From positions 1-64,000 of the forward strand of contig JAJHQZ010000002.1 of assembly GCA_020833055.1 (NCBI GenBank): 64,000 nt of DNA, in the 5' to 3' direction. The position numbers were made by a program, and so were the translations under genes. This document shows, in pieces, positions 1 through 7,861 of this stretch. The DNA is from Candidatus Korarchaeum sp. (lineage in GTDB: Archaea > Korarchaeota > Korarchaeia > Korarchaeales > Korarchaeaceae). Within the stretch, counting starts at the first letter, position 1; each line of letters starts with the position of its first letter. The notes under the pieces were generated by a model that saw only the letters and a list, made by a program, of their open reading frames with translations, was not told the origin of the DNA and did no database searches.

Positions 1-453
1 ACAGCGTAAAATAATATCTGGAAGATCGCATTGAAGGCCACGAGTCCTACAGCTAGCTCCCTATCCCCTTCAGCTAGTTCATTCCAGACTATCACCATCG
101 CGATGCACCTAGCGAGGCCGACGAGTATCACTCCCATCGTGAAAGCTGGGAGGTCGCTTAGGAGTGTTATTGCCAGAAGGAACATGACTATCGAAGATCC
201 AGTTCTGGGCTAAAGAAAAGGATAATAGCTTCAAATTTTTGAAAATTTTTCCCATCTCCTCTTACCTGACTTTAGCTAGCGGCGGGTACATCATCAAAAT
301 CAGCCCAGCGGCTATGGGAATGGGGGTCGTGCCCACGCTCATACCGGCCAGCATGATCGAAATCCCGGGGTAGCCCAGGGCGATGCCGAAGATAATAGCC
401 AGGAAGATCCAGATCGTGAGGTACTTCTCGATGAGGCCGAGCTTCCTCTCCAT
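1..453 (-). pseudogene. ACR3-type arsenite efflux permease, broken and running off the window edge
   Basis: An ACR3 family arsenite/H+ antiporter would be a ten-helix inner-membrane protein that exports As(III). The first 63 codons (453 down to 265) read as the normal N-terminus, with the family segment LILMMYPPLAKVR. The next codon is TAA at 262-264, where the family normally has Tyr. Reading on in the same frame gives [21 protein letters not shown], typical ACR3 sequence. Near position 185-195 the frame shifts, and the continuation appears in another frame as [21 protein letters not shown], also typical ACR3. The gene therefore has one nonsense codon and one frameshift within about 270 bases. 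The C-terminal half lies outside the window. Identification is strong; whether it is true decay or sequence error cannot be told here. Confidence 0.85.
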
Positions 454-471
454 GATATCACTAGCACGACT

Positions 472-485
472 GTAAAAATTTTTAC
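472..485. promoter_or_regulatory. 14-bp AT palindrome upstream of the broken ACR3 gene
   Basis: GTAAAAA followed directly by TTTTTAC forms a perfect palindrome 19-32 nt upstream of the ACR3 ATG on the minus strand. This is where an archaeal TATA box is expected. It may simply be the TATA element, or an operator overlapping it. Confidence 0.4.
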
Positions 486-552
486 TTAAAAGTCTTTCCT
501 GATGGGCCGAGATGTTTAATAAGCTCTGCAGCCCGTTCGAGGAGGTGATCGG

Positions 553-1449
553 ATGAGGATACTCCCCCTCAGCTCCGATTCTATGGGAGCGAGGAGCATG
601 GCTACTTTAGTGGAGACGAAGGACCTCAGGATAATGATAGATCCAGGCGTAGCCCTGGGGCCCAGTAGATACGGGCTGCCACCTCATCCCAAGGAGTGGG
701 AGAGGATGGAAGCCCACTGGAGGGAGATAGTGAGGCAAGCTCATAAAGCTGACCTACTGATCGTGACCCATTACCATTACGATCACCACAACCCCTGGGA
801 GGGGCTCGAGATATATGAGGGCAAGAGAGTACTCGTTAAGGACCCGAAGAGGAACATAAATCAGAGCCAGAGGGGGAGGGCCTCCTTCTTCCTCAAGCAG
901 ATTGAGGGAATAGCCAGCGTCGAGATAGCGGATGGGAGATCATTCAGGGAGGGAGATACTATCATAGAGTTCTCCGAGCCCGTGTTCCACGGTACCAACA
1001 GTAAGCTGGGCTACGTGATTGAGGTCTTCATAAGGGAGGGGGAAGATAGCTTCCTATTCACTAGCGACGTGGAGGGGCCATCTCTGGATGACCAAGCTCG
1101 ATTCGTATTGGAGAAGAAGCCGAAGGTAGTGATGGTGGATGGCCCCATGACTTACATGCTGGGCTACAGGTACTCGAGAGCTAGCTTGGATGCCTCAATA
1201 AGGAACCTCTCCTCAATCCTAGATGCCGTGGAAACCTTAGTCATAGATCATCACCTCCTTAGGGATTTGGAGTGGAGCAAGAGGATTGAGAGCGTGCTTA
1301 ATAAGGGGAGGGAGGTTAAGAAAAAGGTAATTACATCGAATGAGCTCGCTGACAAGCCACTAGAGATGCTTGAAGCTAAAAGAAAGGAGCTTTACGAACT
1401 ATATCCTGTCGATGAATCTGAGATGAGGGAATGGAAGTTCGAGGATTGA
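553..1449 (+). CDS. UPF0282 family metallo-beta-lactamase-fold hydrolase
   Basis: A 298-residue protein of the archaeal UPF0282 family, predicted metal-dependent hydrolases with a metallo-beta-lactamase fold; the substrate is unknown. The metal-binding motif HYHYDH is at residues 73-78 (HxHxDH), and further metal ligands are likely in the FHGTNSKLGY, TSDVEGP and IDHHLL segments. The length fits the family. The ATG at 553 is preceded by a clear ribosome site, GAGGAGGTGA, and a TATA-like GTTTAATAAG lies near 511-520. It is transcribed divergently from the broken ACR3 gene and ends 10 bases from the convergent agmatinase-like gene. The cell role is not established for the family, so only the fold is asserted. 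Confidence 0.85.
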   Translation: MRILPLSSDSMGARSMATLVETKDLRIMIDPGVALGPSRYGLPPHPKEWERMEAHWREIVRQAHKADLLIVTHYHYDHHNPWEGLEIYEGKRVLVKDPKRNINQSQRGRASFFLKQIEGIASVEIADGRSFREGDTIIEFSEPVFHGTNSKLGYVIEVFIREGEDSFLFTSDVEGPSLDDQARFVLEKKPKVVMVDGPMTYMLGYRYSRASLDASIRNLSSILDAVETLVIDHHLLRDLEWSKRIESVLNKGREVKKKVITSNELADKPLEMLEAKRKELYELYPVDESEMREWKFED

Positions 1450-1459
1450 TTTTCACGAT

Positions 1460-2278
1460 TCATAGCTCAGCGAACTTACCCAGCACCTCCCTTATGATCT
1501 TAGCTGCAGCGAAGCAAGTTATCCCAGAGTGATCGAATTCAGGATTTACCTCAACTATATCGAGGGCAACTAGGTCGAGATCGAGCTTCTTTATCGCCCT
1601 TATCAGCTCCCTCGTGCTCAAACCACCCGGCTCCGGGTTGCTGGATCCGGGGGCGAATGCGGGGTCTAGGACATCGATATCGAAGGATATGTAAGCCCTC
1701 TCCATGCGGGCATCGAAATCATCTACCTCATCGACTGAGAATATCCTTATCCCCCTCTCCTCAGCGAACTCCATCTGCTGCTTCGTCGCAGCCCTTATCC
1801 CTACCATCACTACATCCTCAACGTAGCCCTCCTCCAGGAGCCTCCTCACAGTGCATGCATGAGAATACCTGTTCCCATCGTAAATTTCATAACAATCCGG
1901 ATGAGCATCGAAGTATATAAGCCCGAATTTCTCACCAGAAGCTCTCTTCAATCCCCTGAATGTAGCGTAAGTTATTGAGTGGTCTCCCCCCAGGAAGAGG
2001 AACTTCTGGCCCCTGTAGATGCTGCCCAATCTCTCCTCAACAGATCTGACTATGTCCTCGAAGCTCTCACCCTCGATATCGCCCAGATCAAAGTAGCTCC
2101 AGGCCTCAGCTAAGTTCACCAGATCTTCGCTGAAGCTATTGTAAATTTCCTCGGATGTGGCTTCCCTTATGAATCCCGGAGCCTTAGAGGAGCCCCTCCT
2201 GTAAGAAGATGATCCATCCCACCTTATCCCGAGGACGCAGAGCTTAGGATCCTCAGATCTGGGGATGCCGAACAGCAT
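1460..2278 (-). CDS. speB: Agmatinase / ureohydrolase family protein
   Basis: A ureohydrolase-fold enzyme of 272 residues. The binuclear manganese ligands are visible: GGDHS (His100), DAHPD (Asp124, His126, Asp128) and SFDIDVLDP (Asp200, Asp202). It probably hydrolyses agmatine to putrescine and urea, because archaeal members are usually agmatinases supplying polyamines. Arginase or another guanidino-hydrolase activity cannot be excluded from sequence alone. It follows the nucleoside phosphorylase gene on the same strand after 29 bases. A T-rich stretch (TTTTTTATTTA on the minus strand) in that gap could be its own TATA box. Length and motifs are complete. Confidence 0.82.
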   Translation of the reverse strand: MLFGIPRSEDPKLCVLGIRWDGSSSYRRGSSKAPGFIREATSEEIYNSFSEDLVNLAEAWSYFDLGDIEGESFEDIVRSVEERLGSIYRGQKFLFLGGDHSITYATFRGLKRASGEKFGLIYFDAHPDCYEIYDGNRYSHACTVRRLLEEGYVEDVVMVGIRAATKQQMEFAEERGIRIFSVDEVDDFDARMERAYISFDIDVLDPAFAPGSSNPEPGGLSTRELIRAIKKLDLDLVALDIVEVNPEFDHSGITCFAAAKIIREVLGKFAEL

Positions 2279-2307
2279 GAGTTACTGAGATTTCAGTAAA
2301 TAAAAAA

Positions 2308-3054
2308 TCAGAGGGGGATCCTGACTAGAGCTCTCAGGACCCCTCTAGCGGCCTTCAGCTCCAGCTCCCTCCTCTCCTCCTTATCCTCTAGAAACTCGCC
2401 CGTGGCTAGATTATCGATCACTAGCAGAGCCGCTCCCGCCCTCATCCCCCTGAGCCTAGCTACCGTGAATATCGTGGCGCACTCCATCTCGACGGCTATC
2501 ATCCCCAGGGAGCTCCATAGAGGCAAGTTAGATTCCTCTGCATGGAAGGAATCGCTAGAAGCTACTAACCCCATTTTAACATTGAATCCCTCCTCTATCA
2601 AGGCTTTCTTAAGCTCCAGAGTCGCTTCCGGATCAGCGACAGCTGGATAGCATAAGTTGGGAGCGTACATGCCCACAGTACCCCCGGGGGAGTGAGAAGC
2701 CCCTAGAGCCACAACCACGTCCCCGACCTTGAGATCCTCCACTAGCCCTCCCGAGGTCCCGAGCCTCAGTATGAGCTTACCTCCGAGCATCCCCAATTCC
2801 TCGACCGCTATAGCTGCTGAAGGTCCACCTATACCGTGCGTAGCTACAGTAACTCTAGTGCCCTCGAAGAGGCCCGTGTAAGTATTGAAGCCCCTGTTAC
2901 TGTTAACTAGTTTAGAATCCTCGATAAGTTCCTCTGCTATCAAATCAGCTCTCTTAGGGTCTCCGACAGCTACTATACGTTCAGCAACATCCCCCGGTTT
3001 CGCTAGGATGTGATATGGCCTCTTAGCTAACTCGTGCTTGGAGATCTTGAGCAT
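2308..3054 (-). CDS. Nucleoside phosphorylase (PNP/UDP family)
   Basis: A 248-residue phosphorylase of the PNP/uridine phosphorylase (type I nucleoside phosphorylase) family. It cleaves ribonucleosides with phosphate to give free base and ribose-1-phosphate in nucleoside salvage. Visible motifs are GDPKRA at residues 31-36 (phosphate binding), RLGTSGG at 97-103 and the base/ribose-binding segment AVEMECATIF in the C-terminal third. Archaeal relatives act on inosine, guanosine, adenosine or methylthioadenosine; which one applies cannot be decided here. The start is ATG with no convincing ribosome site. A TATA-like GATTATAAG lies 20-28 nt upstream, which suggests a leaderless mRNA. Confidence 0.85.
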   Translation of the reverse strand: MLKISKHELAKRPYHILAKPGDVAERIVAVGDPKRADLIAEELIEDSKLVNSNRGFNTYTGLFEGTRVTVATHGIGGPSAAIAVEELGMLGGKLILRLGTSGGLVEDLKVGDVVVALGASHSPGGTVGMYAPNLCYPAVADPEATLELKKALIEEGFNVKMGLVASSDSFHAEESNLPLWSSLGMIAVEMECATIFTVARLRGMRAGAALLVIDNLATGEFLEDKEERRELELKAARGVLRALVRIPL

Positions 3055-3073
3055 ACATCAAGATAAGGGATCT

Positions 3074-3082
3074 GATTATAAG
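3074..3082 (-). promoter_or_regulatory. TATA-like box of the nucleoside phosphorylase gene
   Basis: GATTATAAG on the plus strand (CTTATAATC read on the minus strand) lies 20-28 nt before the ATG at 3054. That spacing puts the transcription start at or next to the start codon. Confidence 0.45.
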
Positions 3083-3163
3083 TCTTCTCTGATCGCCTAA
3101 TTAGCATTGGTCACTCGGTATAATGCGAGAAAAGTAAATAAGTGAGTGGAGCTGGGGATCCTT

Positions 3164-3589
3164 ATGGGCATAGAGGATTTCATGAGGAGTGATAACGTTG
3201 TAGCAGTCGTCGGAGTATCTAGGAACCCGGAGAAGTGGGGTTACAAGCTCTATAAGTTCTTCAAGGGGAAGTACAGGAAGGTATATCCCATAAACCCAGC
3301 TGTGGAGGAGATAGATGGGGATAAGGTTTATCCTAACTTGAGGAGCCTCCCCGAGGTGCCCGATGTCGTCGATATAGTGGTCCCGCCTAATGTAGCTAGG
3401 GAGATAGTGAAGGAAGCTATAGAAGTGGGAGTGAGGCGTATCTGGTTCCAACCCGGATCCGAGGATGAGGAAGCTATAAAGATGTGCGAGGAAGCTGGTA
3501 TCGAAACTGTCTGGGGAGCATGCCTCATGGAGAGCATTATCAAGGGGCCTCCGAAGATGGGCGCTTTCTTCTCCCCAAGTAGTGGCTGA
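3164..3589 (+). CDS. CoA-binding (Rossmann) domain protein
   Basis: A small stand-alone CoA-binding protein (CoA_binding_2 / YccU-like family), 141 residues from the ATG at 3164. An in-frame GTG at 3146 would add six residues; the ATG is preferred because MGIEDFM fits the usual short N-terminus. The dinucleotide/CoA fold is seen in VVAVVGVSRNPEKWGYKLYK, followed by VYPINPAVEEIDG, DIVVPPNVA and WFQPGSEDEEA. These proteins resemble the CoA-binding domain of succinyl-CoA synthetase alpha and bind CoA; no reaction is established. The 3' end overlaps the convergent DUF998 gene by 50 bases. Confidence 0.85.
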   Translation: MGIEDFMRSDNVVAVVGVSRNPEKWGYKLYKFFKGKYRKVYPINPAVEEIDGDKVYPNLRSLPEVPDVVDIVVPPNVAREIVKEAIEVGVRRIWFQPGSEDEEAIKMCEEAGIETVWGACLMESIIKGPPKMGAFFSPSSG

Positions 3590-4121
3590 TCGAGGAGAAC
3601 AGGGAGAGGGATAGCACCGATATACCGGAGGCCTCAGCTACAGCTGCTGATGGCCAACCTGAAGTGAGATCGATAGCTAGAGCTACTATCGGGGAGAGAG
3701 CGGAGGGAATCGATATCAATAGTCCCCTTATCCTATCTCCCTTCAGTGATATAGCGACTCCCAGAACTGAAAATCCGAAGAAGGATTGTAAGAAGAACCA
3801 TGTGGATACGAAATTGTGGGGCTCCGTGCCCCCTGGGAAGAGGCCTATTAAGGCTAGGAAGATGGATGCTGTAATCAGGAGCCCCGAGGAGAGGGCCTCG
3901 AGCTTGTGGGAGGAGGCCTCATAAATGCCTATGGAGTACAGCATGAGGAATATGGAAGAGAGGATGAGGCCCCCGTTGTAGAGCCACGGAAATCTAGCTT
4001 TCTCAACCCCGAAATCGCTGAAAGCATCCTTCCAGAAGTCGAACCATGGGTTGAGGGCCCAGCAGAGGGCTATGGTCATCAGGGCTATCGAGAGGGATAC
4101 TATGCCAGCTAGGATCTTCAT
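3540..4121 (-). CDS. DUF998 family integral membrane protein
   Basis: A 193-residue membrane protein with about six predicted hydrophobic helices. The N-terminal segment WALNPWFDFWKDAFSDFG, with an acidic/aromatic motif after the first helix, is characteristic of DUF998 proteins common in archaea. No function is known for the family. A TATA-like CTTTTAAGA (minus strand) lies about 20-29 nt upstream of the ATG. The tail RRKRPSSEAP is basic and likely cytosolic. The last 50 bases overlap the end of the convergent CoA-binding protein gene, so the two transcripts are antisense over that stretch. Confidence 0.75.
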   Translation of the reverse strand: MKILAGIVSLSIALMTIALCWALNPWFDFWKDAFSDFGVEKARFPWLYNGGLILSSIFLMLYSIGIYEASSHKLEALSSGLLITASIFLALIGLFPGGTEPHNFVSTWFFLQSFFGFSVLGVAISLKGDRIRGLLISIPSALSPIVALAIDLTSGWPSAAVAEASGISVLSLSLFSSISHYLGRRKRPSSEAP

Positions 4122-4153
4122 AGAGCATCATAGCGGTGGATCTTAAAAGGATG

Positions 4154-5068
4154 TCAGATCTCCATCGATGGATCCAGATTCACTTTAGATGCTGAGAAGT
4201 TGCTCTCGAGCTGTTCTAAGCTCTTAGCTCCGGGTATAGCTAAAACCCCCTCCTTCCTTATGACCCAAGCTATAGCCAATTGGGCTGGCGTCAGTCCCAT
4301 CTCCTCAGCCCTCTCCTTCAGCCTCTCTACCACATCCCAATCTATCTTACCGTAAGATAGGGCCAGGAATATCCTCCTCTTCAGATTTGAGGGGCCCCTC
4401 CCGGGCCCGTACTTCCCCGTTAAGAGCCCCTGGGCCAGGGGGCTGTATGCTATCACGCTCAACCCCTCCCTGAGGCAGTAAGGTATCACATCCATCTCAG
4501 CTCCCCTCTTGAGGAGATTGTACTCTACCTGGTTAGAGGCTATATCGACTTTGCTCAAGTAACTCCTGGCCCTCTCCAGTTGTTTGACGGAGAAGTTGCT
4601 CACTCCTATGCTACCTATCCTCCCCTCCTCCACCTCCCTCTCCAGGGCTCTCAGGGCCCCTTTGAGCGGGAATATCGGGCTGGGCCAGTGGATCTGGTAT
4701 AAGTCTATCCTGCTCACGCCCAGCCTCCTCATGCTCCCCCTGAGGGCTTTCACCACTTGATGAGGGGTCAGCCTCCAGGGGTAAGGGAACACTTTGGTGG
4801 CGAGCACTACCTCATCCCTATCCAGACCCTTCAGTGCCTTCCCTACTATCTCCTCGGATCTCCCATTCCCGTACATCTCCGCAGTATCTATGAAGTTTAT
4901 ACCGAGCTCAATAGCTCTTCTAATTATCTTTATCGCTCCATCCTCATCCAGCTCCTTCCCCCATCCCCAGTAACTAGATCCGAATTGCCAGGTCCCCAAG
5001 CCTATTTTAGATACCTTGATATTAGTCCTGCCCAATCTCTCGTACTTCAAGTTCCCCCCGGGCCCCAT
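4154..5068 (-). CDS. Aldo/keto reductase
   Basis: An aldo/keto reductase of 304 residues with a TIM-barrel fold, using NADPH or NADH to reduce aldehydes or ketones. The catalytic tetrad is present: Asp61 and Tyr66 in IDTAEMYG, Lys92 in LATKVF and His127 in YQIHWPS. The cofactor-binding region ALAIPGAKSLEQLESN is at the C-terminus. The substrate is unknown. The ATG start gives a short glycine-rich lead MGPGGN; a TTG seven codons in, just before KYERLG, is an alternative start that matches the usual family N-terminus. The gene is divergent from the M20 hydrolase gene with only 38 bases between them. Confidence 0.88.
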   Translation of the reverse strand: MGPGGNLKYERLGRTNIKVSKIGLGTWQFGSSYWGWGKELDEDGAIKIIRRAIELGINFIDTAEMYGNGRSEEIVGKALKGLDRDEVVLATKVFPYPWRLTPHQVVKALRGSMRRLGVSRIDLYQIHWPSPIFPLKGALRALEREVEEGRIGSIGVSNFSVKQLERARSYLSKVDIASNQVEYNLLKRGAEMDVIPYCLREGLSVIAYSPLAQGLLTGKYGPGRGPSNLKRRIFLALSYGKIDWDVVERLKERAEEMGLTPAQLAIAWVIRKEGVLAIPGAKSLEQLESNFSASKVNLDPSMEI

Positions 5069-5076
5069 CTCAAGAA

Positions 5077-5087
5077 CTTTTTAAAAA
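5077..5087 (+). promoter_or_regulatory. TATA-like box for the M20 hydrolase gene
   Basis: CTTTTTAAAA lies 20-30 nt before the ATG at 5107 and there is no ribosome site between them. This is the spacing of a leaderless archaeal promoter. Confidence 0.5.
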
Positions 5088-5106
5088 TTCCCTGAGTTAA
5101 GGGATT

Positions 5107-6189
5107 ATGAGTGTCATCAAGTTCCTCAGCGATTTGATTAGGGAACCCAGTCCCCCGGGTGAGGAGGGAGGGGTCGCATCTATCATCAAGGAGGAGATCT
5201 CGAGGCTCGGGGTCGATGAAGTGAGGATAGATCACGTTGGGAATGTGATAGCTAGAGTAGAGAGATCCGGGGATCTCCTCATCCTTTTGGATGCTCACAT
5301 GGATACGGCCCCGGCCGGGGATAGAGGAGCGTGGAGGAGGGACCCCTTCTCCGGGGAGGTAGTGAATGGCCACGTTTACGGGAGGGGCTCAGTGGATACG
5401 AAGGGCAGCTTAGCTGCGATGGTATACTCCATCCCCTTGCTCAGTGAGAGGGGTCCGGATCTCGTTTACGCTTTCGTGGTCCATGAGGAGGATCACGAGG
5501 GCTTCGGCGTCCGACATGTGATCAATTCAATGGAGAAGCCGGATCTCGTCATCCTGGGTGAGCCCACCTCTCTGAATATCGCTAGGGGGCACAGGGGGAG
5601 GGCGGAAGTGCTAGTAGAGTTTCGAGGAAGAGCAGCTCATTCCAGTATGCCCGAGTTAGGGGTTAACTGCCTTTATGAATTGTGCGAGTATTTGGAGGAG
5701 CTCAAGGGGATTGAGATGCCCTCCCACCCCCTGCTGGGATCTGCTTCAGTGAGCCCGGTGAGAGTAGATGTTAGCCCTGGCCTCATACCGATGATACCGG
5801 ATTATTGCGCTCTCCTACTCGATAGGAGGACTCTGCCTGGGGAGAGCAGAGAGTATGTAGAGGGTCAGCTCAGGGGTAGAGTAGTCAGGAGGGTCCTGAG
5901 GTGCTACACTGGGTATGAGGAGGAAGTTGAAGCGTGGTTCCCAGCTTGGATAAATGAAGGACCTCTAGTGAGCAGGCTGGCCTCGGAGCTAGGGGCTGAT
6001 ACCATGATCTGGAGGTTCGGGACAGATGGTTCTTATACGGCCGGCGAAGCTGGAATCGAGACTATAGGCTATGGGCCAGGGGATCAGGAAGCCGCTCACA
6101 GACCAGATGAGATGGTGAGGGTAGATGAAGTTGAGAGAGCCGCCAGGGGTTACGCTAAGATCGTCAATTCCTTCCCCCATGTATTTTAA
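5107..6189 (+). CDS. M20 family metallopeptidase / deacylase (YgeY/ArgE-like)
   Basis: A 360-residue M20 zinc hydrolase, closest in feel to the YgeY/acetylornithine deacetylase/LysK group, which removes acyl groups from amino acids or cleaves small peptides. Metal ligands and catalytic residues are visible: His64 and Asp66 in LDAHMDTA, Asp97 in GRGSVDTKG, Glu127/Glu128 in VHEEDHEG, and the late His in QEAAHRPDE. The dimerisation insert lies in the middle, around GRAAHSSMPE. It heads a run of three same-strand genes with short gaps (21 and 25 bases). The substrate cannot be fixed from sequence; no lysine or arginine biosynthesis genes are adjacent. Confidence 0.82.
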   Translation: MSVIKFLSDLIREPSPPGEEGGVASIIKEEISRLGVDEVRIDHVGNVIARVERSGDLLILLDAHMDTAPAGDRGAWRRDPFSGEVVNGHVYGRGSVDTKGSLAAMVYSIPLLSERGPDLVYAFVVHEEDHEGFGVRHVINSMEKPDLVILGEPTSLNIARGHRGRAEVLVEFRGRAAHSSMPELGVNCLYELCEYLEELKGIEMPSHPLLGSASVSPVRVDVSPGLIPMIPDYCALLLDRRTLPGESREYVEGQLRGRVVRRVLRCYTGYEEEVEAWFPAWINEGPLVSRLASELGADTMIWRFGTDGSYTAGEAGIETIGYGPGDQEAAHRPDEMVRVDEVERAARGYAKIVNSFPHVF

Positions 6190-6210
6190 ATCTCTCCAGG
6201 TATATGGAGT

Positions 6211-7836
6211 GTGCTCCTCAAGGAGCTCGCTGAACTCGCGATGAGGATAGCTTCCACATCATCTAGAAGGGATAAGGTCTCCCTTGTCTCAGATCTGATA
6301 AGGAGGAGCGATCCTGAGGAGGCTTATAAGGCCTTACTCATCCTAACAGGCAGGATCTTCCCTCCATCGGATCCCAGGGAGCTGAACGTATCCTGGGCTA
6401 CCTTGTGGAAGGTCGTCTCATCGCTCTCCGGAGCTGAGCCCACTGGAGTCGATGCCGGTGAGCTCGTCAAATCTATAGTTGAGCGGAGAGGCAAGAGGCA
6501 GACAGCGTTACTGGAGGAACCCCTGACCGTCGAGGAAGTCTATAAGATACTAGAAGCTATATCGGAGGCAGAAGGACCTGGATCTAAGGGGAGGAGAGAA
6601 GCACTGCTCAGTATACCATTCTCAAGGGCGGATCCATCCGAAGCCTGGCTCCTGGCTAATGCTATAGTCGGGGAGACGAGATTGGGGCTCAATGAGGGGC
6701 TCCTGATAGAATCCATAGCTCAGGCTTACGGCTTGAGGAAGGAGGATGTGGAGAGGGCTGTCATGGTACTGGGGGATCCTTATGAGATAGTAAGGAGGGG
6801 AGGGAAGCTGGAATTCGAGCCAGTTTTATTCAGGCCCCTTAAACCGATGCTAGCTCAATCATCGGATAGTTTAAGGAGCGCTATAGAGGAGCTGGGGAGG
6901 TGCGCCCTCGAGTACAAGCTGGACGGTGTCAGGGTTCAGGTGCATAAGAGAGGAGATGAGGTCAGGTTCTTCAGCAGGAGGATGAGCGATATAACGAAGA
7001 GCCTCCCAGATGTCTCGGATCAAGTTAGATACGGCGTCAGAGCTGGGGAAGCGATCCTAGAGGGCGAGCTAATAGCTGAGAGGGACGGGAGACCTCTGCC
7101 ATTCCAGATCTTAATTAGGAGGTTCAAGAGGAGGCAATTGGATCCCAGGTTGATTGAGGAGATACCCTTGAAGCTTTACATCTTCGATTTGATTCTCCTG
7201 GATGGCTCCAGTTACCTCAGGAAGCCCTATTTTGAGAGGAGGGAGAAGCTGGAGGGCTTGATCGAGGATCCAGTATCCTTAGTGAGGTCCTTGATAACAT
7301 CGGATCCCGATGAGGGCATGGACTTCATGGAGGAAGCTCTGAGGGAGGGACACGAAGGGGTGATCGCTAAGAAGCTGAACTCCCCTTACATACCTGGAGT
7401 CAGGGGGAGATACTGGCTGAAGGTGAAGGAGAAAAATTCCCTGGATCTGGTGATAGTCGCAGCTGAGAGAGGATATGGGAGGAGGCACCGTTGGTACAGC
7501 GATTACTATTTAGCTGCGAGGGATCCGGAGAGCGGCGAGTTCCTGATAGTTGGCAAGACATTCAAGGGGCTGACGGATGAGGAGTTCGAATGGATCACCC
7601 AGAGACTTGAGGAGCTATCGATAGGGAAGGAGGGGAAGCTCATTCGCGTGAGACCTAGTATAGTCGTGGAAGTGAGCTTCAATGAAATTCAGAGGAGCCC
7701 GAAGTATAAGAGCGGTTTCGCCCTTAGGTTCGCCCGTATAACTAGGATAAGGGATGATAAATCCCCTGAGGAGGCCGATACTATAGAGAGAGTTAGGGAG
7801 ATCTATGAGAAGCAGATCAGGAAGTTTCAACTTTAA
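6211..7836 (+). CDS. lig: ATP-dependent DNA ligase
   Basis: The archaeal replicative DNA ligase, 541 residues, joining Okazaki fragments and nicks. The order is an N-terminal DNA-binding domain (about residues 1-205), an adenylation domain with the nucleotidyl-lysine Lys236 in EYKLDGVR, motif III in LYIFDLILL, motif IV in EGVIAKKL, motif V in WLKVKE, and an OB-fold C-terminus ending in the PIP-like region. The length is normal for archaeal LigI. The GTG at 6211 is used with a weak GGAG upstream; an in-frame ATG at 6241 is a less likely alternative because it would remove part of the first helix. The cofactor is probably ATP; some archaeal ligases also use ADP or NAD. Confidence 0.93.
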   Translation: MLLKELAELAMRIASTSSRRDKVSLVSDLIRRSDPEEAYKALLILTGRIFPPSDPRELNVSWATLWKVVSSLSGAEPTGVDAGELVKSIVERRGKRQTALLEEPLTVEEVYKILEAISEAEGPGSKGRREALLSIPFSRADPSEAWLLANAIVGETRLGLNEGLLIESIAQAYGLRKEDVERAVMVLGDPYEIVRRGGKLEFEPVLFRPLKPMLAQSSDSLRSAIEELGRCALEYKLDGVRVQVHKRGDEVRFFSRRMSDITKSLPDVSDQVRYGVRAGEAILEGELIAERDGRPLPFQILIRRFKRRQLDPRLIEEIPLKLYIFDLILLDGSSYLRKPYFERREKLEGLIEDPVSLVRSLITSDPDEGMDFMEEALREGHEGVIAKKLNSPYIPGVRGRYWLKVKEKNSLDLVIVAAERGYGRRHRWYSDYYLAARDPESGEFLIVGKTFKGLTDEEFEWITQRLEELSIGKEGKLIRVRPSIVVEVSFNEIQRSPKYKSGFALRFARITRIRDDKSPEEADTIERVREIYEKQIRKFQL

Positions 7837-7842
7837 ATTTTT
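7832..7842 (+). promoter_or_regulatory. TATA-like box overlapping the ligase stop codon
   Basis: TTTAAATTTTTA overlaps the TAA of the ligase gene and lies 20-30 nt before the GTG at 7862. The transglutaminase-like gene therefore probably has its own leaderless promoter. Confidence 0.4.
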
Positions 7843-7861
7843 AGGATCGCTAAATTAGTGT

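Noticed and set aside
31-213. 60-codon plus-strand frame at the left edge
   Set aside because: It is the antisense of the broken ACR3 permease, whose sequence is clearly recognisable on the other strand.
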